Below, piece by piece: positions 1 to 8,993 of a stretch of 64,000 bases of DNA; position 1 is the first letter of the stretch; each line of letters begins with the position of its first letter. The notes below the pieces were generated by a model, which was not told the DNA's origin, ran no database searches, and saw nothing but the letters and a program-made list of their open reading frames with translations. The DNA is from Yponomeuta sedellus (taxonomy: Eukaryota > Arthropoda > Insecta > Lepidoptera > Yponomeutidae), in contig OW203749.1 in the NCBI GenBank assembly GCA_934045075.1, positions 5,422,804 to 5,486,803 on the forward strand. Direction: 5' to 3'. A program made the translations under genes and the position numbers.

Positions 1-650
1 CGATGTGGCGCCCGACGCGGTGAGAATTACACACAAATTGAAGTCTCAGAACACTAACTTTACAATCGGGAGGTCGTAGGTTGGAATAGTACGGGCCTGG
101 ACACATGAGTGCTGCACCGCGGCGCCCCTCGCCTGCGACGTTCACGGCGCCCTCCGGCTGGCCGATGTGGCGCCCGACGCGGTGAGAATTACACACAAAT
201 TAAAGTCTCAGAACACTGACTTTACAATCGGGAGGTCGTAGGTTGGAATAGTACGGGCGTGTACACATGAGTGCTGCACCGCGGCGCCCCTCGCCTGCGA
301 CGTTCACGGCGCCCTCCGGCTGGCCGATGTGGCGCCCGACGCGGTGAGAATTACACACAAATTGAAGTCTCAGAACACTGACTTTACAATCGGGAGGTCG
401 TAGGTTGGAATAGTACGGGCCTGGACACATGAGTGCTGCACCGCGGCGCCCCTCGCCTGCGACGTCCACGGCGCCCTCCGGCTGGCCGATGTGGCGCCCG
501 ACGCGGTGAGAATTACACACAAATTGAAGTCTCAGAACGCTGGCTTCTCAATCGGGAGGTCGGGGATTCGTATAGTGCGGGCATGGACACAGGAGCGTTG
601 CATCCTAGCCGTCTGCAAAGCGGGGCCGTCCAAGCGTCCGCGGCGCCCTA
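1..650 (+). repeat. 162-bp tandem array of a Lrrk exon 3' end and its donor site
   Basis: Units start at about 1, 163, 325 and 487 (period 162), and a fifth, decayed unit follows to about 650. Each unit contains the same exon-like end, reading A P L A C D V H G A L R L A D V A P D A, then GCG|GTGAGA, then about 100 bp of intron-like sequence. The array runs off the left edge, so the copy attached to the real exon is probably outside the window or at position 1-20. Confidence 0.85.
461..505 (+). CDS. Lrrk: LRRK exon end preceding the kinase exon (one of several copies)
   Basis: Reading DVHGALRLADVAPDA and ending at GACGCG|GTGAGA in phase 0, this joins in frame to the next exon to give VAPDA-LLLDVEES, which resembles the linker just before the kinase domain in LRRK proteins (a VAPD/APDL-type motif). 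At least three further copies of this exon end lie upstream (donors near 20, 182 and 344). Only one can be the natural exon end and the sequence does not show which; the left-most copy is the more likely one. The 5' border of the exon is not visible. Confidence 0.45.
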
Positions 651-723
651 CGGTTTTATTTTCCCGTTTAAAAGTGCCTCTACACTACTGGAAGTTGGCC
701 GTCAGCTCTGCGTATTCAGGCAA

Positions 724-976
724 CTAAAAAGAAAAACTAGGCGTTAATAGCAGTGTGAAAATAACTTTGCTAAATTGCGCCAAAAATCCCACAAGCACCA
801 TGCGGATATTTAATGCACCGCTCCCTCCCACTTTTTCAAGCAGAATCAATACGCGAACATACCACCACCGACACCAGTACTTGTGTGAGAAAATGTGCAT
901 TCTCGGTGCATTAGCTAACATCATGGTGCTTGTGGAATTTTTAGCGGAATTTAGCAAAGTAATTATCACATTTTAA
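724..976. repeat. Short inverted-repeat element
   Basis: Two arms of about 90 bp, near 755-830 and 895-975, are near-complementary; both include forms of 'aaattt(a/c)gc' and 'caccat'. The middle carries accaccaccgacaccagtac. It looks like a small foldback transposon; no protein is supported. Confidence 0.5.
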
Positions 977-1008
977 TGCTATCATGTCAAAATTCTAATG
1001 TTACACTG

Positions 1009-1371
1009 TTATCAACCCTTTTATGTCCCCACTGCTGGGGCACGGGTCTCTTCCTGCATTGCAGGAAGGTTAGGCCATACTCCACCACGGGGGCCAAGTC
1101 CGGGTTGGTGGAGGATTGTAAGACAGAGGTGGGCCTTACTGTCAGAAGTTATCAAGCCGCCCATAAGGCCTCTAACATGGCTTAACGACTGCAATTAGAT
1201 GACAGCCGGCACCAACGGTTTAACGTGCCTTGCGAAGCACGGAAGCGCTCGGAAAAACGCCACTAGCGGCAGTCACGGGACGGTCACCCATCCTGCACCT
1301 GACCGCGCCTGTTGTTGCTTAACTCAAGTGATTGATTCCAATCACTCGGTTCGCCTAGGCCACGAGCGCTT
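1009..1371 (-). repeat. 5S rRNA-derived SINE, nearly full-length copy
   Basis: Read on the minus strand, it starts with a short hairpin (gagtgattggaatcaatcac), then carries the blocks TTAAGCAACAACAGGCGCGG and GGATGGGTGACCG, which match the internal promoter region of 5S rRNA (A box, intermediate element, C box). The body continues through gcttcgcaaggcacg and ccggcaccaacgg to a 3' part with 'tccaccaacccggacttgg' and 'ccccagcagtggggacataaa'. About a dozen other copies and fragments lie in this window. Confidence 0.8.
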
Positions 1372-1449
1372 ATCTGTGATGTAGTGAATTGTTATACTGT
1401 ATCTATGATTTAATGAATAAATATTATCTTGAAAATGAATATTTTTCAG

Positions 1450-1638
1450 CTCCTTCTGGACGTGGAAGAGTCGTGCCGAGCTCGCTGGGAGGAGATCACG
1501 CGCGGGCGCATCGTCGGCCGGGGCGCCTTTGGCACAGTGCTGGCCGCCACGTGGCGGGGCCGCGCCGGCGCCCTCAAGGCGCTCCAGCCAGTGGCGCCCG
1601 AGCCCCGGGCGCCGCAGCACGCTCACAATGCATACAAG
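1450..1638 (+). CDS. Lrrk: LRRK exon: kinase N-lobe, glycine loop and catalytic lysine
   Basis: The acceptor is tatttttcag|CTCCTT and the donor AAG|gttagt; 63 codons, phase 0 at both ends. It begins LLLDVEESCRARWEE and contains the glycine-rich loop GRGAFGTV (residues 24-30 of the joined product) and the lysine of GALK (residue 43), which binds ATP phosphates in kinases. It ends HAHNAYK. GC content is much higher than in the flanking introns. The next exon follows after nearly 7 kb of intron containing a 4.5-kb LINE. Confidence 0.88.
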
Positions 1639-1663
1639 GTTAGTGGGTCCTCGAGAAGTATTT

Positions 1664-2060
1664 GTAGTTATACTATTTTTATTTTTAATGCACTAACCCG
1701 TGCTAAGGACAATTTTAAAAAACCTATTTAGAGGCTAAAAATTCCACCCATGCCATGTGGGTACAGCGATATCATTCCGATGTAAAAACCTCACTGCAAA
1801 GTAGGTACTCGGGGCTGCAAGTGATGCAATTTACTTCAGCTAGATGTCGCTGCCTGTACGTAATACAGAGAATAGTGTAAAGACGTTCGAAATTTCACTG
1901 ATGCCGGTGAGTCGCCCATTAGCTCAGTTGGAAAGAGCGCTTGCACGGATAGCCAGAGGTCGCGGGTTCGAATCCCGGCATGGGTGAAATTTTTAGCCTC
2001 TAAATAGGTTTTTAAATTTGTTCCTTAGCACGGGTTAGTGCATTAAAAATAAAAAAAGTG
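1664..2060 (+). repeat. tRNA-like SINE with an inverted copy of its tail at the 5' end
   Basis: The + strand carries a full tRNA-like cloverleaf (about 1918-1987): acceptor CGCCCAT/ATGGGTG, D arm AGCTCAGTTGG.AGAGC, T arm CGGGTTCGAATCCCG. It is followed by the conserved tail (tttttagcctctaaatagg ... ccttagcacgggttagtgca). At the left end, 1672-1755, the same tail is present in inverse orientation, so the whole copy can fold back on itself. Confidence 0.75.
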
Positions 2061-2294
2061 TATTCTATAGTGTTGTTCGACACACTTTTTTTCGGCGCCC
2101 TTTTAAATCCATAATGTGGACGCGTCCGTAAACTGACGCTCACACATTACGTCTCGTTGGAAAGGGCATAAAACGACGATTCTGTGGATACGAAAAACGC
2201 TAGTATCGTTGAAGAAAAAAAACCCGAAAGTGCGAAGAGATGCCGTTTTTTTTGTAAGCTGATGATTGTCCAATATGTAAAAATAAATAAATAT

Positions 2295-2525
2295 ACTATT
2301 TTTATTTTTAATGCACTAACCCGTGCTAAGGACAATTTTATTTTTAAAGTAGGTAGTCGGGGCTGTAAGTGATGCAATTTACTTAAGCTAGATGTCGTTG
2401 CCTGTACGTAATACAGAGAATAGTGTAAAGAAGTTCGAAATTTCACTGATGCCGGTGAGTCGCCCATTAGCTCAATTGGAAGAGCGCTGGCACAGCCAGA
2501 GGTTGCGGGTTAAATAGGTTTTTAA
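2295..2525 (+). repeat. tRNA-like SINE, internally deleted copy
   Basis: Same family as 1664-2060, with the inverted tail at 2299-2335. The A-box part (agctcaattggaagagcgc) is present. The B box is cut: gttgcgggtt runs directly into aaataggttttt, so the T arm and part of the tail are lost. Confidence 0.7.
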
Positions 2526-2985
2526 AATAAATAAATATTAAATGTAAAAATGACTTAAATATAAAAACACCTCTACGTTTATGATGCGAATCGAAAGAAT
2601 GGCCAAAAAATAACTCTTCTTAACTAACATAGTATTTTAAAAGTAAGGAATAGCGTGAAAATAATAATATTAAAACCATGGTATTTTTTTGTAAATTAAT
2701 TAATTAAATGCTCAAAATGTGACCAAAATGTCTTACGCAAATCGCCAATCTTTTAATGAGTCCGCTGCCTGTTGATTTTTTTATCATTAAATGCAGAATA
2801 TCTAACTTTTAAAAATAAGATAAATTATTCCCTTAGCAAAATACCGTATATTTAAGGTACTTCCCCTTCATGTTCCATAACTTTGGGACGCCCTGTATAG
2901 ATAACATCCAAGACCCGAGACAAACTAGAAAAGTTCGCTTCCTGTTTTGACCCGGCCGGGGATCGAACCCGGTTTAAAATAATAA
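2526..2985. other. AT-rich intron sequence without recognised features
   Basis: No gene or clear repeat is seen, apart from a stretch near 2898-2960 (aacatccaagacccgagac) that recurs at 44700-44750 and so belongs to an interspersed repeat. Confidence 0.5.
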
Positions 2986-3014
2986 GTATGCGTCTTAGAG
3001 ACTCGCTCCCCAGT

Positions 3015-3376
3015 AGACTCTGGGGCCGTGACGCGCAAGCCGCCCCCAGTAGAGTAGCCCCCAGGGGCCGAAACGCGCAAGCCGCCCCCAGTAGAGTAGC
3101 CCACAGGGACCGTGACGCGCAAGCCGCCCCGAGTAGATTAGCCCCTGGGGGCCGTGACGCGCAAGCCGCCCCCAGTAAAGTGGGCGGTGACGCGCTAGCC
3201 GCCCCCAGTAGATTAGCCCCCAGGGGCCGTGACGCGCAAGCCGCCCCCAGTAGAGTAGCCCCCAGGGGCCGAAACGCGCAAGCCGCCCCCAGTAGAGTAG
3301 CCCACAGGGACCGTGACGCGCAAGCCGCCCCGAGTAGATTACCCCTGGGGGCCGTGACGCGCAAGCCGCCCCCAGT
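3015..3376 (+). repeat. 42-bp tandem array, left part (about 9 units)
   Basis: The unit is of the type gtgacgcgcaagccgcc + cccagtagagtagcccccagggg, about 42 bp. It is the same array as 7931-8514, from which it is separated by the inserted LINE. One shortened unit near 3176 (agtaaagtgggcggtgacgc) is identical to the sequence that restarts the array at 7931. Confidence 0.9.
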
Positions 3377-3719
3377 AATAATAATAATAATAATAAAATA
3401 TGTTTATTTTCAGTATCAAACTTAAAGTAGGTTACAATTTGTGTGGGAGTTTCCTTTTAAGTAAGAATTACCTGTGCCAGGAAAACTCCCGCTCTTCCTA
3501 ATTGGGTAGCATTAATTAAAGTGATTATAGCTGAGAATGAAATCAAATTTAGCATGCAAAAAAAAAAAAAAAATTAAAATTAAGTAAACAACAAACTCCT
3601 TTAAGAGAATCGAAAAACAATACATTGCTATTATTATACTATTTTCAAATTGTTTGAAGAAGTTTTAAACAATGAAAACATAATTAGAATTTATCATGTT
3701 GAAACTATATAATAAGTAT

Positions 3720-3858
3720 AGATATGATATGATACGATACGATACGATACGATACGATACGATAAGATACGATACGATACGATACGATACGATACGATAC
3801 GATATGATATGATATGAATGATACGATACGATAGAATACGATACGATATGATATGATA
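3720..3858. repeat. (GATAC)n/(GATAT)n pentanucleotide microsatellite
   Basis: More than 20 units, with a shift to gatat at both ends and one interruption (gatatgaatgatac). It lies in the 3' untranslated part of the LINE, about 70 bp after the ORF2 stop, and may be an older 3' tail preserved in this LINE lineage. Confidence 0.85.
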
Positions 3859-3929
3859 TCGAAACCAGGTACAAAATCCATATGAAATTTAAAATATATG
3901 TATAATGTAAAATAAACTTCTATATTTAT

Positions 3930-6900
3930 TTATGCGTTTCGTAGTAGAAGTTTTTCAACATCGTTGTAGCTTAACGAGTCTAGCCATTTCGTTATTATAC
4001 TTCTGCATTCGAAATGAGATTTTTCATAAATATTGTGCATTTTATTTATTTTATTATAAAGAAAAGATGATTGCGCGCTGTACTGCATCCTAGCAAAATT
4101 AGTTCGTGTTAGATGTGTTTTAGCTACTAAGTCATTTCTCCTTTTACTTTTTGAATTGAGGTTATAAGGTAGATTTTTGTGTTTTTTTAACAGGATTTGC
4201 AATATATATAATTTTCTAATGGATAAGAGGTGGCTTTCTTTATATAAACTTTCTGTGGAATATCGTATTTTCTTAAAATACATTACCTTAATAAGACCAC
4301 GCTGCACTCGTTCTAGTTTCAGAAGTTTAACCTTGGACGCACCGCCCCAGATCGGAATACAGTAAACTAGGACCGATTGTACTAGGGCGATATATATTTC
4401 ATTTAGTTTATTTTTTGGTAAACCTTGTTTGTTAAGGACGTTGGAATTTCGAGGCACAATATATCTTAGTGTTTTAAATATCCAAACCAGTTTTCTTAAC
4501 CTAGTTGCGACTTGCTCCAGATGTAAATGCCATGATAGTCTGTAGTCAATTATAACGCCAAGGTACTTAGTGTGTGTGACTTTTTCCAGTTTAGGACAGT
4601 TACATATTCTGTCTGCGGTGGTATCGTTACATCTATGGACATTTATTTGGAAGTCGTTCTGTGGTTGTCCTCTCACATTGAGGCTGAAACAGATGTAATT
4701 TGTTTTTTCTGTATTTAATGTGAGAAGGTTGTTATCCAGCCAATGTGACACCAGAGTCATACCCCTTTCAGCGCTTTCTTTAACAGAGTTCCAGGTATCC
4801 CCGTAGAACACAATGGCTGTGTCGTCAGCATAGGCAAAGGTTTTGCCGTTTTCTATACTTTGATTACAGAGATCGTTAATGTATACCAGAAATAATGTGG
4901 GTGCTAGTACGCTCCCTTGTGGAACTCCATAGGTTACGTCTGCGTCTTCACTTGTGAACTGGTCCAGTTTAACCCTTTGTTTCCTATCTGTTAGGTAATC
5001 TTTGAAAAGTTCAAGGGGAATACCTCTGATTCCCATTGCTTCCAGTTTGCGAAGGAGGATTGGGAGAGATACGGTGTCGAAAGCTTTTTTAAGGTCCAAA
5101 AATACTGTTAAACATTTCGATCCTTTGTCGAGTTCCTCTACTACAAGAGTAGTTAGAGCAGTCACCGCGTCTTCGGTAGATTTTGACTGTCTAAAACCAA
5201 ATTGTGCAGATGATATTAATTTATAATTTTCTAAGTAATTTAGGAGTCTTATGTTAATTAATTTTTCAATAATTTTGGAGATGGACGGTAATACGGAAAT
5301 TGGCCTATAGTTGCTGACTTCGTCTCTCTCTCCACCCTTAAAGACAGGCGTGACTATGGACCTCTTAAGTTGTTCGGGGAAAGTGCCCTTTGCAAAGCAG
5401 AGGTTGGCCAAGTGAGATATTATGGGGACAACTTCCGTAGAAGCCTGTTTTAAAAATTTTGTTGTTATGTTGTCATACCCAGGGGCACTGTCCGATTTAA
5501 GATTCATTAGTGTTCTGTGTACTTCCTCAGGGTCTGTGTCTAAAAGTGCAAAAGAACTTGAGTGGGTCACTAATTCTTTTAGGTATTCATTTTGGTCTAT
5601 AATTAGTCTACACTGTATTTTTTGTGCCAATTCCTTACCTACATTAGTAAAGTAGTTATTTACATGTCTGGTTGCTTCTAATGGTGATGGTTTTGTATTA
5701 ATTAGTTCGTTGTTTTGGTTTTTGTTTTTATGGGAATATGTAATAGATTTTATATTTTTCCACAGTGTTTTGTTATCTTTAGATTTTTCAAGTAGTTCTT
5801 TTTCATATTTTCTTTTGATTTTTTTTACAAGGTTGTTACAATGGTTTCTATAGCGTGAGTAGGTAATTTTTAAGACTAGATTTAAGGGATCTTTACGTAG
5901 TGCTTTTTGTAATTTATTTCTGTTTGTTATACAGCGGAGAATGCCTGGTGTAATCCAGGGTTTTATTATTCGTTTACTTTTTGGGATTGGAATATGTGCA
6001 GTATTTTTATTGATTGAGTCTGTTAGTTTTTCTATTAAACGGTAAGTTATTTGATGCGGGTCATCAGAAAATAAAAGCTCCGGTAAGTTAGCTTCCTGTA
6101 GCGATTTTATTGCATTAGCAAAATCTAATTTAGTTGTAACTTTATGCACAGAATGTTTAATTTTTTGTTTAGTTATTTGTAGAAACGTTGTGTAATGATC
6201 TGTGGTAGTTGTGTTTAAGATTGCAATAAATGCCGAGAATTTATTTTTCTTTATGTTTAACATGAAATGGTCTAGGCAATTTTTTTCCCTAGTGGGTAGA
6301 GTATGACCCGGTAGGATACCCAATTCAGATAGGGCGTTCAGGTAATATTGTCTATTTTTATACTCGGAAGTTGTTTCCGTGGGCTTTGGTCTAATGTTTA
6401 TATTTATGTCTCCCGCGATAACTAGGTTTTTTTTATATTTTAGCGTTTCTAGGTGTGTAACTAACGAGTTTGTGAAATTTTCTGAATTGGGGGTAGAGGG
6501 TGATCGGTAGATGCATAGTATTGTATTGCCTAATATGTCTATCTGCAAACAAGATGAATTCGTTAGCTTGATTTCCTTAACTTTATGATTTATAGAGTCC
6601 TTTATGTAGACAGCTACTCCATCGTTTTGATTTAATTGGGATATTGTGCTATAAGAGGTGTAATTTTTTAGTAGAGGTAAAGGTTTAGTTTTGTCTAATC
6701 TACATTCCGTAAAGATGATGATGTCAATTTCAAAATTTAAGCTTGCGAGGGTTAGCAGGAAGTTATCAAAATTTCGATATATACTTCTAATATTTTGTGA
6801 AATAATTTTTAGGTCTGCTTTTTTAGTTTGTGTGTATTTAGGAAGCTCAGAGCAGTCACATTCAATTGCCCGTGCTATAACTAAGCTATCAATGTCTTTT

Positions 6901-6956
6901 ATAGTTTGTAAAGCCTCATTCATTTTGTAGTATTTCAAATCTTTTAGTCGTTGCAC
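3930..6956 (-). CDS. LINE ORF2: endonuclease and reverse transcriptase, intact
   Basis: An open frame of 1008 codons. The N-terminal third is an AP-type endonuclease (ISQNIRSIY near residue 53, FTECRLD near 85, IAGDININI near 185, TDHY near 255), which nicks target DNA. The middle is a reverse transcriptase with SNYRPISVLPSISKIIEKL, FGFRQSKSTEDAV, FLDLKKAFDT, GVPQGSVLAPTLFLVYIND and the catalytic FAYADDTAIVF. The C-terminal part (HTKYLGVIIDYRLSWHLHL, then PIWGG) is typical of the Jockey/CR1 group. No frameshift or stop was seen. The start Met is the first in the frame; a start further in, before the endonuclease, cannot be excluded. Confidence 0.9.
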   Translation of the reverse strand: MQRLKDLKYYKMNEALQTIKDIDSLVIARAIECDCSELPKYTQTKKADLKIISQNIRSIYRNFDNFLLTLASLNFEIDIIIFTECRLDKTKPLPLLKNYTSYSTISQLNQNDGVAVYIKDSINHKVKEIKLTNSSCLQIDILGNTILCIYRSPSTPNSENFTNSLVTHLETLKYKKNLVIAGDININIRPKPTETTSEYKNRQYYLNALSELGILPGHTLPTREKNCLDHFMLNIKKNKFSAFIAILNTTTTDHYTTFLQITKQKIKHSVHKVTTKLDFANAIKSLQEANLPELLFSDDPHQITYRLIEKLTDSINKNTAHIPIPKSKRIIKPWITPGILRCITNRNKLQKALRKDPLNLVLKITYSRYRNHCNNLVKKIKRKYEKELLEKSKDNKTLWKNIKSITYSHKNKNQNNELINTKPSPLEATRHVNNYFTNVGKELAQKIQCRLIIDQNEYLKELVTHSSSFALLDTDPEEVHRTLMNLKSDSAPGYDNITTKFLKQASTEVVPIISHLANLCFAKGTFPEQLKRSIVTPVFKGGERDEVSNYRPISVLPSISKIIEKLINIRLLNYLENYKLISSAQFGFRQSKSTEDAVTALTTLVVEELDKGSKCLTVFLDLKKAFDTVSLPILLRKLEAMGIRGIPLELFKDYLTDRKQRVKLDQFTSEDADVTYGVPQGSVLAPTLFLVYINDLCNQSIENGKTFAYADDTAIVFYGDTWNSVKESAERGMTLVSHWLDNNLLTLNTEKTNYICFSLNVRGQPQNDFQINVHRCNDTTADRICNCPKLEKVTHTKYLGVIIDYRLSWHLHLEQVATRLRKLVWIFKTLRYIVPRNSNVLNKQGLPKNKLNEIYIALVQSVLVYCIPIWGGASKVKLLKLERVQRGLIKVMYFKKIRYSTESLYKESHLLSIRKLYILQILLKKHKNLPYNLNSKSKRRNDLVAKTHLTRTNFARMQYSAQSSFLYNKINKMHNIYEKSHFECRSIITKWLDSLSYNDVEKLLLRNA

Positions 6957-7179
6957 CCTTTTTTTTAATATTTGTTGCTTTAATCAGACTCTTTATCCAT
7001 CCTGTAATAGAAAGTTGCTCTATCAGAGACTTGTAATATATATAATTATGTGTATGTAGTGAGTATATAATACTAATAATAATAAATATAATATACAATA
7101 TATTAAGTATATGATAGACACATAAAGATTGCTTTGTGCAAGTTGTACAAAACAGAGAATACAAAATTTGTTTTTCTAG

Positions 7180-7927
7180 TCAATCTTCCTGTAGAAGTTT
7201 ATGGACTTGAGCTTCGTTAGTTATTGGTATAGCTGGGGAAGTTTCATTTTTTCTTAAATAAATTTTACCAAAAGAGGTCCAGCAGAACTTGTAAGACTTC
7301 GACTTTGCTAGGTCTCTTGCCAAAAAATGCAGTCGCGCTCCTTTTGCCGTCAACTGCTCGGAAATGAAGATCGGGGTGTCTTCGTTTTTCTTGAGGCCCA
7401 GGTGTTTTGCGCGTAGTTTATCTTTGTTTTTGGCATTGAAGGATTTGCTCGCTTTCAAAATCTCGCTCTTGAGAATTGTTGAGGAAGTTTCGATAATTAT
7501 AGGTGGATTGCTTCCTTCTTTCTTGCTTTTTAAGCGATAGATATCTTTGATATCAGATTTTGAGATATCGCATTTAATGGTTTTCGAGAGGCACATAACC
7601 ATTTCTCTAAGCTCTCCAGAGCTCTCGTTTTTCATCCTTGGAACGTTTTTCAGTTCTAGGCTGGTTTTCCGATTTCCTCTCTGCATATCCTCGATTTTTT
7701 CTTCAAGAAGAATAATGTGCTCCCTGTCTTTTTTTGCTTGGCTCTCTAGTAGATCTATTTTTCTTCTAAAATCTTCATTCTGGCTAGTCAAAAAAGCAAT
7801 AGAATTCTCTATATTTTTATTCGTCTGCTGCATTTCCCTAAGGGTAGTATTGATTTTCCTAATTTCACTTTCTTGATCTTCCATCAAAGACTTCATCATA
7901 GTCCTCATCTCTTCCTTAAAAACGTGT
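7180..7927 (-). CDS. LINE ORF1: coiled coil plus FP25K-like domain (5' truncated)
   Basis: The frame enters the element as VFKEEMRTMMKSLMEDQ and gives about 248 residues before the stop. The first half is a strong coiled coil (KKIDLLESQAKKDREHIILL-type heptads), as expected for trimerisation. The second half (LKNVPRMKNESSGELREMV ... IIIETSST ... IFISEQLTAKGARLHFLAR) resembles the C-terminal domain of baculovirus FP proteins, which is found in several insect LINE ORF1s and probably binds RNA. No start codon precedes the array junction except the internal Met residues; upstream the frame simply reads through the 42-bp array, so the natural N terminus has been lost. Confidence 0.75.
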
Positions 7928-7930
7928 AAA

Positions 7931-8514
7931 GTGGGTAAAGTGGGCGGTGACGCGCTAGCCGCCCCCAGTAGATTAGCCCCCAGGGGCCGTGACGCGCAAG
8001 CCGCCCCCAGTAGAGTAGCCCCCAGGGGCCGAAACGCACAAGCCGCCCCCAGTAGAGTAGCCCACAGGGACCGTGACGTGCAAGCCGCCCCGAGTAGATT
8101 AGCCCCTAAGGGCCGTGACGCGCAAGCCGCCCCTATTAGAGTAGCCCCCAGGGGCCGTGACGCGCAAGCCGCCCCAAGTAGAGTAGCCCCCAGGGGCCGT
8201 GATGCGCAAGCCGCCCCGAGTAGATTAGCCCCCAGGGGCTGTGACGTGCAAGCGGCCCCTAGTAGAGTAGCCCCCAGGGGCCGAGACGCGCAAGCCGCTC
8301 CCAGTATGGTAGCCCCCAGGGGCCGTGACGCGCAAGCTGCTCCCAGTAGAGTAGCCCCCAGGGGCCGTGACGCGCAAGCCGCTCCCAGTAGAGTAGCCCC
8401 CAGGGGCCGTGACGCGCAAGCCGCCCCCAGTAGAGTAGCCCCCGGGGCCGTGACTCGCAAGCCACCCCCAGTAGAGTAGCCCCCAGGGCCGTGACGCGCC
8501 AGCTTGTCCCCCAG
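7931..8514 (+). repeat. 42-bp tandem array, right part (about 14 units), ending in the acceptor of a Lrrk exon
   Basis: Units of about 42 bp (gacgcgcaagccgcccccagtagagtagcccccaggggccgt type, written here as a pattern) run without gaps up to 8514. The last unit, cgtgacgcgccagcttgtcc followed by cccag, is itself the 3' splice site of the exon starting at 8515. Most units carry an internal cccccag, so the array is a row of look-alike acceptor sites. Confidence 0.9.
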
Positions 8515-8682
8515 GCGGCGGTGTCCCGCTGGGAGCGCGAGCCAGCCGCGGCGGCGTGCCGCGCCTACTGCGCGCTGCGGCAGGAGCTCGCCGTGCTCAC
8601 CTCGCTGCGACACGCCAACGTCGTGCCGCTGCTGGCCGCCTGCTGCGCGCCGCTCGCGCTGCTGCTGCCGCTGGCGCCGCGG
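8515..8682 (+). CDS. Lrrk: LRRK exon: kinase alpha-C helix region
   Basis: Acceptor ttgtcccccag|GCGGCG, donor CCGCGG|gtgact; 56 codons, phase 0/0. It reads AAVSRWEREPAAAACRAY, then LRQELAVLTSLRHANVVPLL; the Glu of RQEL (residue 87 of the joined product) is the expected alpha-C partner of the ATP-site lysine. It ends LALLLPLAPR, the hinge-proximal strand. GC content is extreme, with long runs of GCC/GCG/CTG codons. A CA-rich microsatellite begins directly after the donor. Confidence 0.88.
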
Positions 8683-8685
8683 GTG

Positions 8686-8747
8686 ACTCACACACACACA
8701 CACGCGCAGTCACACACACGCACACAAACGCACGCGCGCACACACAC
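8686..8747. repeat. (CA)n microsatellite
   Basis: Imperfect ca/cg dinucleotide run directly after the exon donor. It is interrupted by the solo LTR and resumes after it at 8990. Confidence 0.9.
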
Positions 8748-8993
8748 TGTGATAGGCAAATAACATCATCACGCCACATGCCTTCACGTATCTCACGTAT
8801 CAGGAAATATAGACAACTCCTCCCAAGGCACGTAGGATTATTATATATAAGCTAGTGTAAGACTAGAAGAAGGGAGTTAAGAGACTGGAGTCTTAACGAT
8901 GTATTAATTAAAATGTGATCAACCGTTCCTGTTGTTTCCCTGCTGCGCCGCCGTCCTGCAACCACTCCACCCACCACTGGGCATACTTCAACA
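8748..8993 (+). mobile_element. Solo LTR of a Gypsy-type element
   Basis: About 246 bp, starting TGTGATAGGC and ending ACTTCAACA. It is nearly identical to the LTR at 51050-51284, which is attached to a pol remnant. It is inserted in a CA microsatellite, so the short target duplication cannot be defined. A solo LTR forms when the two LTRs of one element recombine. It contains tattatatataagc, a possible TATA element. Confidence 0.85.

Larger units (their letters stand above)
3376..7930 (-). mobile_element. Non-LTR retrotransposon (LINE), near full length, CR1/Jockey-like
   Basis: On the minus strand this holds a 5'-truncated ORF1, a 224-bp spacer, an intact ORF2 and a 3' region of about 550 bp that includes a (GATAC)n block and ends in seven or so TTA repeats at 3376-3397. 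Both flanks are the same 42-bp array: the left flank ends ...gccgcccccag and the right flank starts ...taaagtgggcggtg, exactly as in the uninterrupted unit near 3170-3190. The LINE therefore inserted into the array after the array had formed. The intact ORF2 and clean junctions suggest a young insertion. Confidence 0.85.

Noticed and set aside
1918..1987. tRNA gene (complete cloverleaf with GGA in the anticodon position)
   Set aside because: The same sequence with the same flanks recurs about 15 times in the window in both orientations, often truncated, and position 33 is C instead of U. It is the tRNA-like part of a SINE.
2988..3425. Open frames across the 42-bp arrays (AQAAPSRVAPRGRD-type repeats), here and at 7931-8479
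   Set aside because: Period 42 is a multiple of 3, so frames stay open by arithmetic; the array is intronic and both strands are open.
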